DNA from: Agelas oroides
Lineage: Eukaryota; Porifera; Demospongiae; Agelasida; Agelasidae
Direction: 5' to 3'
Length of the DNA stretch: 64,000 nucleotides
NCBI GenBank assembly: GCA_949130485.1
Contig: OX422186.1
Span: 11,430,771 to 11,494,770, forward strand
Below the pieces are notes generated by a model. It searched no databases, was not told the DNA's origin, and saw nothing but the letters and a program-made list of their open reading frames with translations. The translations under genes and the position numbers were made by a program. Positions 1 to 12,200 of the stretch are shown one piece after another (position 1 is the stretch's first letter; each line of letters begins with the position of its first letter).

Positions 1-449
1 ACCTTGTTCACAGCCCTTCCCCAGTTTCCAGTCCTCCCTGAACATGACTGCATGTACATAATATGTAATTCAATACAAAAATTAATGGTTTAGACATGTT
101 AACTAATAATTTACTGCAAAAACCTTTCACCAAACCCTTCAGAGGGGGAATGACAAAGTGTGGTGTGGCTAATAAACCATATGCCATGTACTCATGTAGA
201 TTATGTGTTGATATGAGCAAAATTTCTGTACACTAGGTAAGGGCTCCTGTTGACTTTTCATGTACATGTACATGTAGTACTTGACAACTTGTTAATTAGA
301 TTAGGCTGTTATAAGCTGATTAAATTAACAAGACTGTGACATTAAATTTACAAGCCCCCCTGTAGTTTATGACATGATATCCACACTATCATGGAGTACA
401 ACAGTCACTCTAGTGTGCATAGCCTTCTTGCTGCCAGCCAGCTGCACCC
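1..449. other. Intergenic, no gene recognised
   Basis: No convincing coding exon was found. The stretch is AT-rich and short-ORF only. It ends in the 9 bp target duplication (441-449) of the next foldback element. Confidence 0.5.
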
Positions 450-869
450 TAGCCTCATTCCCAGGCCGTTCCCAGGCCGTTCCCGCCTCCAGTTTTTTAT
501 TGCTTGCAGTATGCAAAAAACAGAGGGGGAAGGCCTGGGAGAAAGAGTCATGTGTGTGACGTCAGGTAGACGTGAGGGTAGATGTGAGGGGGGGTGGTGC
601 CCGATGAAGAATCTCGAGGTCCTTCTTGTATTATCTTGTCCAAGAACTTGAGACTGTAACGTTCGAAAGACAGCGCCAATACAGCTCATTGTTCAGTAGA
701 CTCGAGGCTGATCAATGCCAACTTTGTGAGTTACAACGATCGGGCACCGCCCCCCTCACGTCTACCTGACATCACGCATGTGACTCTTTCTCCCAGGCCT
801 TCCCCCTCCGTTTTTGCATACTGCAAGCGATCGCAAACTGGAGGCGGGAACGGCCTGGGAACGAGGCTA
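450..869. mobile_element. Foldback MITE, TAGCCTCG family
   Basis: A 420 bp non-coding element with inverted ends (TAGCCTC at 450, GAGGCTA ending at 869). The inverted arms continue inward through the AGGCCGTTCCC and GACGTCAGGTAGACGTGAG segments. It is flanked by a perfect 9 bp direct repeat, gctgcaccc, at 441-449 and 870-878, the mark of a transposition event. No ORF of its own. The 9 bp duplication length is typical of Mutator-like (MULE) elements, so a non-autonomous MULE derivative is my inference. Confidence 0.85.
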
Positions 870-2570
870 GCTGCACCCAGTAAAAAAAAAACTGTTAGTC
901 TCATTCCCAGGCTCCTCCCCAACTTGTATACTAGCCTGGGAACGAGACTAAGAAATTATTGGTGAACGATGTGTAGCAAGTGGACTGAGGTTGAAATGCA
1001 AGACTGAACTTGTAAAGATCTCATTATTCATGAGCTAATGTAGGCTGCGTCATGTTGCCATGGAGCAGGATCTCTCCCACACACAGAAGGTGTCCTAGAT
1101 TGCATCTTATCACACTCACTTAACTCACCTTCTTTCAAAACAGTTGCGTGAAGCCATAATATAGGTAAGGCTGCCTCAGGCCTCCACCCCATTGCAAGCA
1201 GCCTCTGTCTGCAGTGATAAAGTCAGGTGGGCAGCATCTGGAAGAGTACCTAGCACATTCTCACAATGGTGTCTTTCGTAATTAAAGTCAGTAGCTGAAT
1301 GTTGAGAACGCTAAATTCAGTAAGTGTATAAATTTGCCGAAATCAGGTAGCTTCTCCAGGTGTCCAACTACCTATAAAATTTTGATAGATCATTTGTAAT
1401 AGTCCTACCAGGCTTTCTCCCACTGCAAGTAACAGAAACCAAGATGGAAGCAAAGAGCTTTGAGAATACTGACATGTAGTCTCGCAAGCCAGACCCACTT
1501 TGTAAGACTAACTGACATGGTAGCCTCGTCCCAAGCTACCAATCAATGTTCTGTCACTAGCAGTATGGGTGGTCACTCTCATAAGTGCAGTAATTATGCT
1601 TGCAACAAGAGTCACAATAACTAATTTGTAGAGATAATTCAGTGCACTGTCCAGCTACTTATCAATGTGAACTATCAACTAACCTTATTATAAATCGTAG
1701 ATTCCAGGCTTGTTACCAGGTTGCACTGACTTGAAACCCACATTGTTGAAGCCTAGCTTGTGTGTTCGGGCTATCTTCAGTAATGATACAGTACTGATCC
1801 TGACTAGGATAGTGGTTCATGTTTCAATAGTACTGTAAGAAAAATAAAACAAAAACAGACGGAGCATTTTCTTGTAATTCTCACAGCAGTCAGTTGGTAC
1901 TGAGGAACCACTTGATGGAGACCAGCACTACGAACACTAAATGTCTGCCCAAAAGGTGCAGCACGTACAGTGGATGCTTCATCATTAACACTTCCTCCAG
2001 GGACATGAGGCCAGTAACCAATGAACTCAGTATTTGGACACAGAGTCCTTGAACTGGCTTCTATTAGTGAAGTGTTAATAACCTGACTCATAACTATGCA
2101 ACTATTAAACCATGTCCTGGCTAGGCTAGAGAACACAGACAGTATTTATACATACAAAAATGCACACAGTTGCTCACAAAAGCAGAGTATTCATTATGGT
2201 GATTCTTTTGCTTGTATCAGTTGTAATAGGACTGTGTTCCCAGAGGCTCAATTGGCCAACAGTATATAGAATTAAAAAGTCATCATTGCTGCACCATATC
2301 TGGTTTGTTTGTTTGTTTTTTTGTTTGTTTGTTTGTTTGTTTGTGTGCTTTTTTTTCTCTTGAAGTAGGCATGTGTTACACTACATCAGCAAAAGGTGGG
2401 GCTAATTACTATCTGCAAGAAGTTCACTACACAGAATCACAGATGAAAAGACACTCAACTTAGCGGAATGCTAAGAGTCATGTGATCATTGTTATGAATA
2501 TTGGCAGCATGACAAATAGCCTATCAGCATCACACAATTGTCATGCATACATACATGACAGATACATGCT
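870..2570. other. Intergenic; repeat remnants and one unrecognised ORF
   Basis: Contains further MITE ends (896-950 and 1479-1500, the latter matching the TAGTCTCGCAAGCCAGACCC terminus seen at 2571). A minus-strand open stretch at 1804-2136 of about 110 codons has mixed composition and could be an exon, but I do not recognise it and it lacks a clear gene context. A (TTTG)n run lies at 2299-2345. Confidence 0.4.
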
Positions 2571-4496
2571 TAGTCTCGCAAGCCAGACCCAACCAACCCC
2601 AGTGCGGATCGCTTCCAGTATCACGCATGATACTGAAAGCGATCCGCGCTGGGGTTGGTCGGGTCGGGATACGCTAAATTCACCCGGTTTGAAACCTTAT
2701 GAATAATTTAATCAGTACGTTTAACCCCTTTGATACAAGTAAGCAAATGTCATGAAGAAAGCTATATCAGTCACAGAACGAGATTCACTTGCCATGTGTT
2801 GGTCTTCTCCATCTGCTACAATACTGGCACTGAGATAGCAGGTAAGGCTGTTCAGGCAGGTGCTTTGAAATGGCCATTTTGAAGCCTCTGGGCATGGAAT
2901 GGATCAGCTGGCTATACATATACTGTCTATACATATTACTTTGCACGCCCTGCACTATGGGAATTTGTAAAAACGATGGTGCACACTACAGAAACACAAC
3001 GTAAGTACCAGGCAAAGTTCAATTTGAGCTTGTGAATAGCAAGCCTGCCCCAAGTTGTAATGAGAGATCTTGTGACATTGTCGTAGTCTTGCCGGACTTT
3101 GTTGTGGACAGCAATAAAATTATGTGAATGTGTCAGTGCACAGACAATTACTGTTTGCTCACACTTGCTCTTTGCACAACAATGTTTCTATTGTTTGGGT
3201 CCAGCAAAATTTTGACTTGTCAGCACAAAAGAGACAGTCCTCTTCCACTAAACAGCCTTCACACCCCTTGCCTTATTCCCAGGCTCTCCCTTCTTGCCTA
3301 TAAAAAGTAGCGACTTTTCTTAGTGAATGCATGTGCCTGTCATTAAACTGTAAAAGCATGTTGACTTCTGTATATATATATGTCAACCATTGATGCTGCT
3401 GGCGCTATTTCAGTAGGAGGTGATGACAGTGGCAGTATTTGCCTTCTTAGCAGCCTCTTTAGGAGTGTGAAGTGGCTTATAAGTGCTAGCAGAAGTACAA
3501 CTCATCAAAGTGTTATTTCACTGGAAGTCCTATTTACTAACACTTGGCATTTTGCCGCCTGTGCCTCTAATGAGAGCGGAAGTGTATTACAATATGATTA
3601 CATTACCTTACAAAGGCAGTCTACTTGAATATAAGCCCTGTTCCGATGGGCAGGGACTTTGTGCCTTTGTCTGTTGGTCTCATTAAGAGTACTACATTGT
3701 ATGCTCATATCAAGCTAAGGGTGAGGCGGAATAGAGGCAGCAGCATCAACAGCTGATATACGGAAGCCAGTGAAACCAACACGCTTTACAGCTTATTAGG
3801 AAAGTCACATGCACGCACTGGAGACAGTTGTTACTGCTAATAGGCGAGAAGATATCAAAATGTAGGGGGTGTGAAGGGTGTTTAGTGGAAGGTTGTGGTG
3901 ACGTCTGTTTTGTGTTAACAAGCCAAAATTTGGTGGACACGGACGAAAGCAACTATGCTGTGTAAAGTTAAAGTGTGAGTCAACTATAATTGTCTGTGCA
4001 CTGAGATCATAATGTAGTAACAATAATGCCATTCGAAGTTGTACTTTTGTTTCTGGTCTGGACTTCCTTCTACTGTGCACGTGGGCAGTACATCAATTGA
4101 TGTCAACGGTTGTACCGTGATTGAGTGAAGTCTAATAGCCCAAGGATATGAAATCTGTAGGCCATAGGAAAAGCTATCTTCTAAGCTACATGTATCAATT
4201 AAAGCAATGGAAGCTGAAAGTGAGGGGAAATTCACTTATCAACAGATCTACAGCTACATCAATATGGAAAGTACCCCGAAACAGTCCAGAAAGACGACAA
4301 ACTCGCTCTTTGGAAACAATCTAAGTTTTTCCAGGCACAGGAGTTGCATCTCTACTACATTGGAGGTATATTTTATGTCGTTGTTGGGCTAGTCATCGAC
4401 CAATCACTTCCAAAATTAGCAAAGGATCGATGACTTTTGGCGATCGGCTAGCAATTAACTATGATATAAACCTGCATCCTTTTCTCTTGACTAGGA

Positions 4497-4978
4497 AAGA
4501 CAATTTTTGCAACACCGAGGCTTGTGATTGAAGACCGAGAGCAGCAGAAGAAAATCATTTCGTCCATCCATGACAAGTGTCATGGTGAAAGGTTCAACCC
4601 TCACCTGGTGGTGAATGTGCCAAACATCAAGCAACAGCATGGCACAAAAGATCGTGGTGTATTTGCAATTGCTTATGAGTACCATGCTGCTCTGGGAGAT
4701 GATGTAAGTATAATTGTGTTTGACCAGAAGATGAGACAACACCTGGAGAGGTGCTTTCGCCAGAGGAAACTATCTTCTTTCCCGCACTCCATCGGCTATA
4801 AGCCTAAACAGATGCACTTCCCATTTCATGAAATGGAAGTGTTTTGTACCTGTCAAACGCCTGAGACATAGGACAACATGGTATGCTGTGACTCTTGCGG
4901 AGAGTGGTATCACCTTAGGTGCATCAATCTTAGATCTATGCTCAATAATAGTGTAGAACAGTGGTTTTGTAGTGCATG
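4497..4978 (+). pseudogene. Transposon-derived Ulp1-like protease / PHD finger fragment
   Basis: The frame from about 4524 reads a C48 (Ulp1/SENP)-like C-terminal segment with the pattern NVPNIKQQHGTKDRGVFAIA followed by QKMRQHLERCF, like the Cys-Gly-Phe/Leu-Phe-Ala catalytic block of transposon-borne Ulp1 domains. The expected catalytic Cys position reads Arg (KDRGVFA). The upstream piece REQQKKIISSIHDKCHG could be a remnant of an integrase zinc-binding motif (inference). A stop at 4869-4871 precedes, in the same frame, a PHD finger (CCDSCGEWYHLRCINL then WFCSAC). Lost Cys and in-frame stop make this a pseudogene inside the 2571-6241 element. Confidence 0.65.
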
Positions 4979-5091
4979 TAACTTATTATACCTATTGCAG
5001 TTTCTTTTCCTTTTACTCTTTGATAGCATCAATGTTTATGATTGTGAGTGACATAAATGATGCAGCCAAAGCCATAGCACAACAAACAAAA

Positions 5092-5260
5092 TGGTATATA
5101 GGTAGGGGTCCCCATATCTACCATGGATATTGGGATGGGGAGTCCCCATATCTATCATAGATATGGGGACGGGGTCCCCATATCTATGTAGATTTGGGAA
5201 TGGGATCCCCAAATCTATATAGGTTTGGCGATGGGGGGTCCCCAAAATCGGAGGTCCCAA
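5092..5260. repeat. GGGGTCCCCATATC quasi-palindromic tandem repeat
   Basis: About five degenerate units built around ggggtccccatatctat, each self-complementary at GGGGTCCCC, with CATATCTA / TAGATATG spacers. It lies inside the foldback transposon. No coding potential. It could be a transposase-binding subterminal array or a decayed nested element. Confidence 0.6.
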
Positions 5261-5282
5261 TATCCACGACACAGTCTTTATA

Positions 5283-5587
5283 TAGAGCGTTTTCATGTGA
5301 CATCGTTACCTTCGAGATTACGAAGGAAAACAGAAAACAGCCACCATGTTCGTGTACAATGAGATAGGAGCTTCTATGGCGATCTTCACAAAATGAGTGT
5401 AATGCATGTGTTGAATCGGACAAAATACCATTACTACATAAGTTAAAAAACAGCTATATAAATGCTTACCTGTGGGTTTTTTAATCGATATTGCATATAC
5501 TGCTAATAACATACTGTACAAGTTGTACACCAAGATGGCGGTTTATTTCTAGTATACGGAATTTGTTCACGTGATGAAAATGCTCTA
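5283..5587. mobile_element. TA-flanked MITE nested in larger transposon
   Basis: Inverted ends tagagcgttttcat (5283) and atgaaaatgctcta (ending 5587) are flanked by TA on both sides (5281-5282, 5588-5589). About 305 bp, no ORF. TA target sites are typical of Tc1/mariner-type or related MITEs. Confidence 0.65.
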
Positions 5588-6241
5588 TAGGTGAACGCTT
5601 TAAAGCAGGTAGGCTGGAAATATAAGGTAAACACCTGCACAGAAGTCCCTTTAAATTACAGTGAGCACTGCTTCTGCACATGCTCATTATACAGGAATTC
5701 TGAAATGCTCCAGAATGGAGGAGCAGAAACAGAAGTACAGGTGGCCTTATGTAATTTTATGCAGGTTCACTGCTGTCTGCAACAAAGTCCGGCAAGACTA
5801 CGACAATGTCACAAGATCTCTCATTACAACTTGGGGCAGGCTTGCTATTCACAAGCTCAAATTGAACTTTGCCTGGTACTTACGTTGTGTTTCTGTAGTG
5901 TGCACCATCGTTTTACAAATTCCCATAGTGCAGGGCGTGCAAAGTAATATGTATAGACAGTATATGTATAGCCAGCTGATCCATTCCATGCCCAGAGGCT
6001 TCAAAATGGCCATTTCAAAGCACCTGCCTGAACAGCCTTACCTGCTATCTCAGTGCCAGTATTGTAGCAGATGGAGAAGACCAACACATGGCAAGTGAAT
6101 CTCGTTCTGTGACTGATATAGCTTTCTTCATGACATTTGCTTACTTGTATCAAAGGGGTTAAACGTACTGATTAATTATTCATAAGGTTTCAAACCGGGT
6201 GAATTTAGCGTATCCCTGGTCGGGTCTGGCTTGCGAGACTA

Positions 6242-6562
6242 ATACATGCTATTATTTCTGCTTGTACTGCTGTGGCTTCCTTGCTGGTGGGAACACGCCA
6301 ATATCTTCCCTGTAAAAGTCACACACACCAAGCAGACGTATTTCATAGTCTAAGTCCAACTGTTATATGCTCACCAAGAGCTGTTGCACTGAAGGCCAGC
6401 AGCGGGTCACAATCAGTTTGCCGCCGCCGCATTCACCGTGAGTCCACACGTGTCTGCGTTCGCATTAACCAAACGATCAGGATTCTCCTCTCCTCAGGCA
6501 ACGAGCCCCACCCACGCCTAGGTTACAGGTCATGAGACGCACACCAACTAGGCCTAGGAAGA
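6242..6562. other. Intergenic, probable RTK 5' region
   Basis: Holds the right target duplication of the large transposon (6242-6250) and then sequence just upstream of the receptor kinase start. I see no distinct promoter motif. Confidence 0.35.
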
Positions 6563-9176
6563 ATGGAGTATCTTCTACTGCTATTGTTGATGGCGGGGTT
6601 TTTCACAAACAGTTCGTCCGCAAGAAGTGCGTAAGCCTCTCACCAACTACCTTTTGTTGTTTGTGTTGCTAATATCATCTGTTACAAAATTACGAGTTGG
6701 AACTGTTCCATTGCTCGTTTATAGATAGCCTGACGAAATTTCAGTGCTGGAACTGTTATTTATTTTAGTGTATGTAGCTAATAGTGTTACTTGTTTTACA
6801 AAATACAACTTCATGTACATTTAACTGACGTACATTTGAAGTATATAAGACTGTCACTTGTTTCACAAGATAAGATGCACAGATGCACTTAGTCTCATGC
6901 CCAGACTATTTTTTGCCAAGCGGGTGCACAAAATGTGGTTTGGGAACGAGACTAGTACAGTAAACCAATTGACTGATCCATGTTAATTTCATAGACCTCA
7001 CAGAAATACGCTACCACTTCACAACGTGTGGAGCTTCTGGTCGCAATGGACCCACACCAGTTCAACGAACTTGTGCACAGCATTACAGGGAGATAAACTC
7101 ACCCATTCAAACATTATTTGGGTTTGGACCAAACACGTTTCAAGGAGCTCAGGGATTTAGACTTCCTCAGGCTGGTTTGTACAACATCACTGTTGCCGGG
7201 GCATCTGGGGGCAGAGGGCTGTGTAATACCGTATTTGGTTTTGGTGCTGTTCAGAAACTGCAAGTGGAATTGTCTTTAGAGCATGAATTGTTGATCCTTG
7301 TTGGTCAGCATGGAATCAGTCCCTGTGAGGTGGACGATGTAGATCCTGAGCTATGGCAGCTGCTGTGTGAGGATCCACCAAGCTCATTCAATGAAAGTGA
7401 AGATTGTCAGATCGTGTGGCGTGAATGGCTACTTGAAGCATATAATGGCACTGCGTCACTGTTCTTTGGTAATGTTACTGGCGGTGGTAGTGGTGGAGGA
7501 GCTAGCATGATAAGACTGATAGAAGCAGAAAGTGGGCAGTTTGCTGATCTTCCATTGGTAGTGGCTGCTGGAGGTGGAGGGAGCCCTGGAGTGCTAGTGT
7601 ATAGAACTGATTACTTTGCAAATCTTAATATCACTCTTAGCATAGAAGAACAGTATCTTCAATACTTGGATGGCAGACCATATGCTTTTGTACCTGATGG
7701 TGTACGGGGAAATAGAGATGAAAGGTTCACTGCTATCAGTTCTGGAGCTGGAGGGGGGTGGACCCGACATTTGAGTGTTATAGATGCGCCCATTGATGGA
7801 ATGCCACTAAGTGAGTCTCAAAACTTTGCCCAGGGAGGATCTGACTGTGCAGCAGTGCTTGGAACAGCTCCTTATCCATTTAAAGGAGTGTATGGTGGTT
7901 TTGGTGGAGGGGGGGGAGGGTGTGGGGGAGGTGGAGGAGGAGGTGGATTCATGGGTGGATCAGTTTTAGTTCGGGCTATTCCTGTTGAGGAGCTTGGTGG
8001 TGGTGGTTTGTCGGTGTACTTCAACAATTCACCACTGATTCTGTATGACAGGGGATCAGGTTATAATACTGCCACAATGGATGGCTACATTGACATTGTG
8101 TTGTCCAACTGTGGGTGTGTGCACGAGTGTGTCGTAGATGAAGAGGCTGACCAGTTCAAGTGTCTTTGTCCAGAAGATGCACAGCTTGCTCCTGATCAGA
8201 GCGACTGCTTCAAAGGTGAGCTATGTCACAAGTATTGTGAAGATGTACTGGGTTGTTGCAAGGTTATGGTGCCAAGTCATTTGTCATGTTATTCTCTCAA
8301 CTGTGTCTCTAACCGTCTGTCTGTGCATCTTCCCTTGTAGCTACTGAAATAGGATTGACAGAAGTAGATCTGATTGGAGTAAACCAGGACGACTTTTACT
8401 TCTCAAATCTATCTCTGAGCTCCCAGCACTTTATCTTCAGCTTGGAGATTAACCTCACAACTGTACCTAACCAGCAGAGAAGGAGGCAAGTCAGACAGAG
8501 TGGTGGTTCTTCAGGGGATGACGAGGAGCTGTGTGCAGTTATATTTGTTGGAGATGAATCTGTTGTCCTGGTATCCAATGTTGTGAGGTAAATTCATTGT
8601 TTCCTAGCAACATTAAAGCTTTAAAAATGCTCAGTCACCAGCTCTGGAAACCAGACTAGCAGCTTAGATAAGAAATTTTTCCACATTGCATTAATAAGTG
8701 CCTCCTACACTTCTTTGTTGTATAAACTGTTGCCATAGTTATGATGAGCAAATTTGAACACTGGTGCCTTTACTTCTTTAATCCTCCTTGTTTGTTTGTT
8801 TGTTTGTTTGTTTGTTTCTTGTTTGTTGCTTTGTTTGTTGCTTGTTTCTCTCACAGGGGAGCAGGAATGGCCAACCAGCTTGCACCAGTATCCCACAACA
8901 ATAGCACATTCATCATATCAAGCTACATCCCTTTCCTAAACTCCCCGGAATTAGTCAGGGGTGCACTCCTTGTCAGTACTGGTTCTTGCTCTGTGGTGGA
9001 CATGAAAATCAGAACTAATACCAGCATTAAGGAGGCCAGCGAGAGTATGTATATGTTAGTAATGGGAAACATACAGAAAATAAAATATACTAAATGATGT
9101 CTGTTTGTTTTTATGAGCATAGAAAAAAAAAAAGAAACTCACTAGCTTTAGCAACCAACTCGGCTCCTTTAACTGG

Positions 9177-9219
<43 letters not shown>

Positions 9220-12200
9220 CCTATTTCTTGTTGCATGCAGGCTCACCAGACTACAGCGTACTTGGAACGATTAATCCAGAGATTATCGCCTCAAGGGTAT
9301 TGCAGCTGCAAGCCTCTCCATCTCCAACAGCAACCACGCCTCCAACTAGGAATGTTGCTTCAAGCCATCATGTTATAACTGCCCTCGTGGTTGTTGTGGT
9401 TTTGCTAGGTATCATTTTATTGGTGGTTCTGGTTGCTGTACCAGTTGGCTATAGGACTTATCAAACCCAAAGGTAAGTTGTACTTGCTTTTTGCACAGAC
9501 CTTTTAACATGTGCTACGTACCAAATACATTCTCTCTTGCTATTTTATGCTGTGGCAAAAAGTATAGGGAATTTGTACATGCAGTGATTACTGCACTTCT
9601 TCAGTTAGTGAGGTGTAGCTATTGTCAGTCTTACTTTGGTGCATAGCACCATACACACATGCAACTATATATCCTATGTGCAACAACAAGGATATGCTGT
9701 ATTCTCATTCCCAGACCTGAGATTGAGAAAGAGAAAGAGGTATGGGAACATGTTCTAGCTTCATTCCTAGCCAGCCAAAAAAGGAGGAGGAGAAATGGCC
9801 TGGTTTCAGTCCTTCACACATGTGCTTGATTATACATGGCATACATTTTGTGTGATGGCATGATATAAGTTTCTACTCCAAACTATGCAGTGTATTAGCT
9901 AGTTTATTCCAAAAATGGTTGTAAAAGTCAGCATGACAGGAGGTGTGCAGGAGTAACAGATGAATTGATCAGCTGTATAAGGACTCTGCAAGCCTGATAC
10001 TGCAGTGATTACCTTGTACGTGCATTTTTGTACAGGAAGAGACAGCAGGTCGTTACCACAAATATTACCGTTGAAAACCTTGAAGTCACTCCAGTTGGCT
10101 ATGCATCTCTTGACCTCAACTATGTCCAATACAAGGATGGGAAGGTTAGGATTGACCTTGTGCTACAGTAATAATAAACACATTCATTGAGCCCCTCTCT
10201 CATTGTTTGCTAACTACGTAAATACAGGTGCTTCTATGCCATCAGTTTTTAGTCATTAATTTGTAGGTAACCATTTATCATGCATGTGTGTAGATGGGAA
10301 CTCCATTCTATGCTGCAAATACTGAGGACATACTAAATATGACCACTTAGACACATGTGATTTTGTTTATTTACCACATGCACAGGATGTACATCTGAGT
10401 GCATCATCACCATTGGAGATTACCAGTTCTGAACATGGCTATGAGGTGCTCAGCTACGAAACTGAGGTATATACCAACAATGTATAATGGTACCTCATAT
10501 GAATGTTTGAGGATAGCTACTGCCATCAGTTTTCTTTAGCTATAGTCTTGATCCCAGACCCAACCCACCTCAGTTTTCTTTAGCTAGTCTTGATCCCAGA
10601 CCCAACCCACCTCAGCCTTCTTTAGCTATAGTCTTGATCCCAGACCCAACCCACCTCAGCCTTCTTTAGCTATAGTCTTGATCCCAGACCCAACCCACCT
10701 CAGCCTTCTTTAGCTAGTCTTGATCCCAGACCCTACCCACCTCAATTTTCTTTAGCTAGTCTTGATCCCAGACCCAACCCACCTCAGCCTTCTTTAGCTA
10801 TAGTCTTGATCCCAGACCCAACCCACCTCAGCCTTCTTTAGCTATAGTCTTGATCCCAGACCCAACTCACCTCAGCCTTCTTTAGCTATAGTCTTGATCC
10901 CAGACCCTACCCACCTCAGCCTTCTTTAGCTATAGTCTTGATCCCAGACCCAACTCACCTCAGTACAGATCACTTCCAGTATCATGTGCAGGGAAGTGAT
11001 ATATCAGTCTGGGACAAGACATACTAGTCTTTTTAGCCAACTTGTAAACAGTCAATACCGAGAAAGCACATGGGTAGAATTTTAACTGTGTTGAGTTTTA
11101 GTGGCTAAATAATAATACACTGTCAATGTAATGGTATAGTAGGGCACTACTTGAGAAATTGCAAACATGAATTAATATGATTTCTTCCGTACAGGGTGTG
11201 CCAGAAGCAATAGCAATAGACTCTCTGGAGACGCACCTTTCTCCTCGCTTTGGCATCAGTGCTCCAGCACATGACTTTTCAGATTACAACCGGAAGCGTT
11301 CTTGTTCAGAGATTACCAGTAGCGTAAGTCAACATTGCTTCTTGCGCTACACCACTTATGAAGTACCACATGTTCAGAGTTTTAGTACAGTCATAGTTCT
11401 TTTAAACTTAGTCTCGTACCCAGACCCTCTTGGAGGGTTGAAGGGGGGTCTGGGTTCGAGACTAACACTTACTATGCATGCAGCTTCAGGCAGATCAGTC
11501 TGTCAAGCAAAGGAAGCAAAGGATGAAATGAAGAGAGAATTTATAGCAAAATGGCTCTAACTTGATGAAATTCAATGAGGTCAGTGATGAAACTCCTTCT
11601 GAACAGGATTGGGAGTACCCACGGGCTAATCTGATCTACCTGCGTGAATTGGGAGAAGGACAGTTTGGAAAAGTGCTGCTGATGAAAGCAAAGGTATAGG
11701 TGCACATTACTTGGCTTTCACTTTGTGATATGGTGCTAGCTATATCAGTATGATTCATTTGTAACCTTGCTCTCATGTCCTGTCCATCTTTTGACATGAC
11801 AGAAAGCTGGGCAGGAAACATATCATGTAAACTCAACTTAACCCAATAGACATAATTAGGTCCAGAAATTTCTGCACAGCGTGGAGCTCTTTCATGCTTG
11901 CCCTGGATCTAGACTTACTTTGCATGATTTCTCCTGATCTGCAGGCTATTGCTGGCTTCACTGACAGGATCCCTGTTGCGGTGAAGACTCTGTCTAGTTC
12001 TGATCGTGACGTGGTGAAGAAATTCATGGAGGAGGCCGAACTTATGAAGAAGTTTAGCCACCCCAACATTGTCAGTTTGCTTGGTAAGTAGCATGCAATC
12101 TAATAGCAAATTTAATGTATGCCTGTCCACCTTGCACTGTAGCAAGAAATATCACGAACAAATTCTCTGTATTTTTTTAGGAATTAGTTCTGCAGAGGCA

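Larger units (their letters stand above)
2571..6241. mobile_element. 3.67 kb foldback transposon with long inverted repeats
   Basis: Ends are TAGTCTCGCAAGCCAGACCC and its inverse, flanked by a perfect 9 bp duplication atacatgct (2562-2570, 6242-6250). The terminal inverted repeats are very long: 5784-6241 matches the inverse of about 2571-3105 at high identity. The left copy also carries an extra palindrome of about 75 bp (2591-2665). The interior holds a broken coding segment (Ulp1-like plus PHD finger, 4485-4980), a diverged inner inverted repeat (about 3130-3310 against 3800-4010) and a nested TA-flanked MITE (5283-5587). The 9 bp duplication suggests the MULE superfamily. No transposase core is visible, so this looks like a non-autonomous or decayed copy. 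Confidence 0.85.

Noticed and set aside
1804..2136. 110-codon minus-strand ORF
   Set aside because: Composition is not repetitive, but I recognise no family and see no partner exons, so it is only mentioned in the intergenic entry.
10534..10964. Possible CRISPR-like array
   Set aside because: Units are contiguous without unique spacers and lie in a eukaryotic intron; it is a minisatellite.
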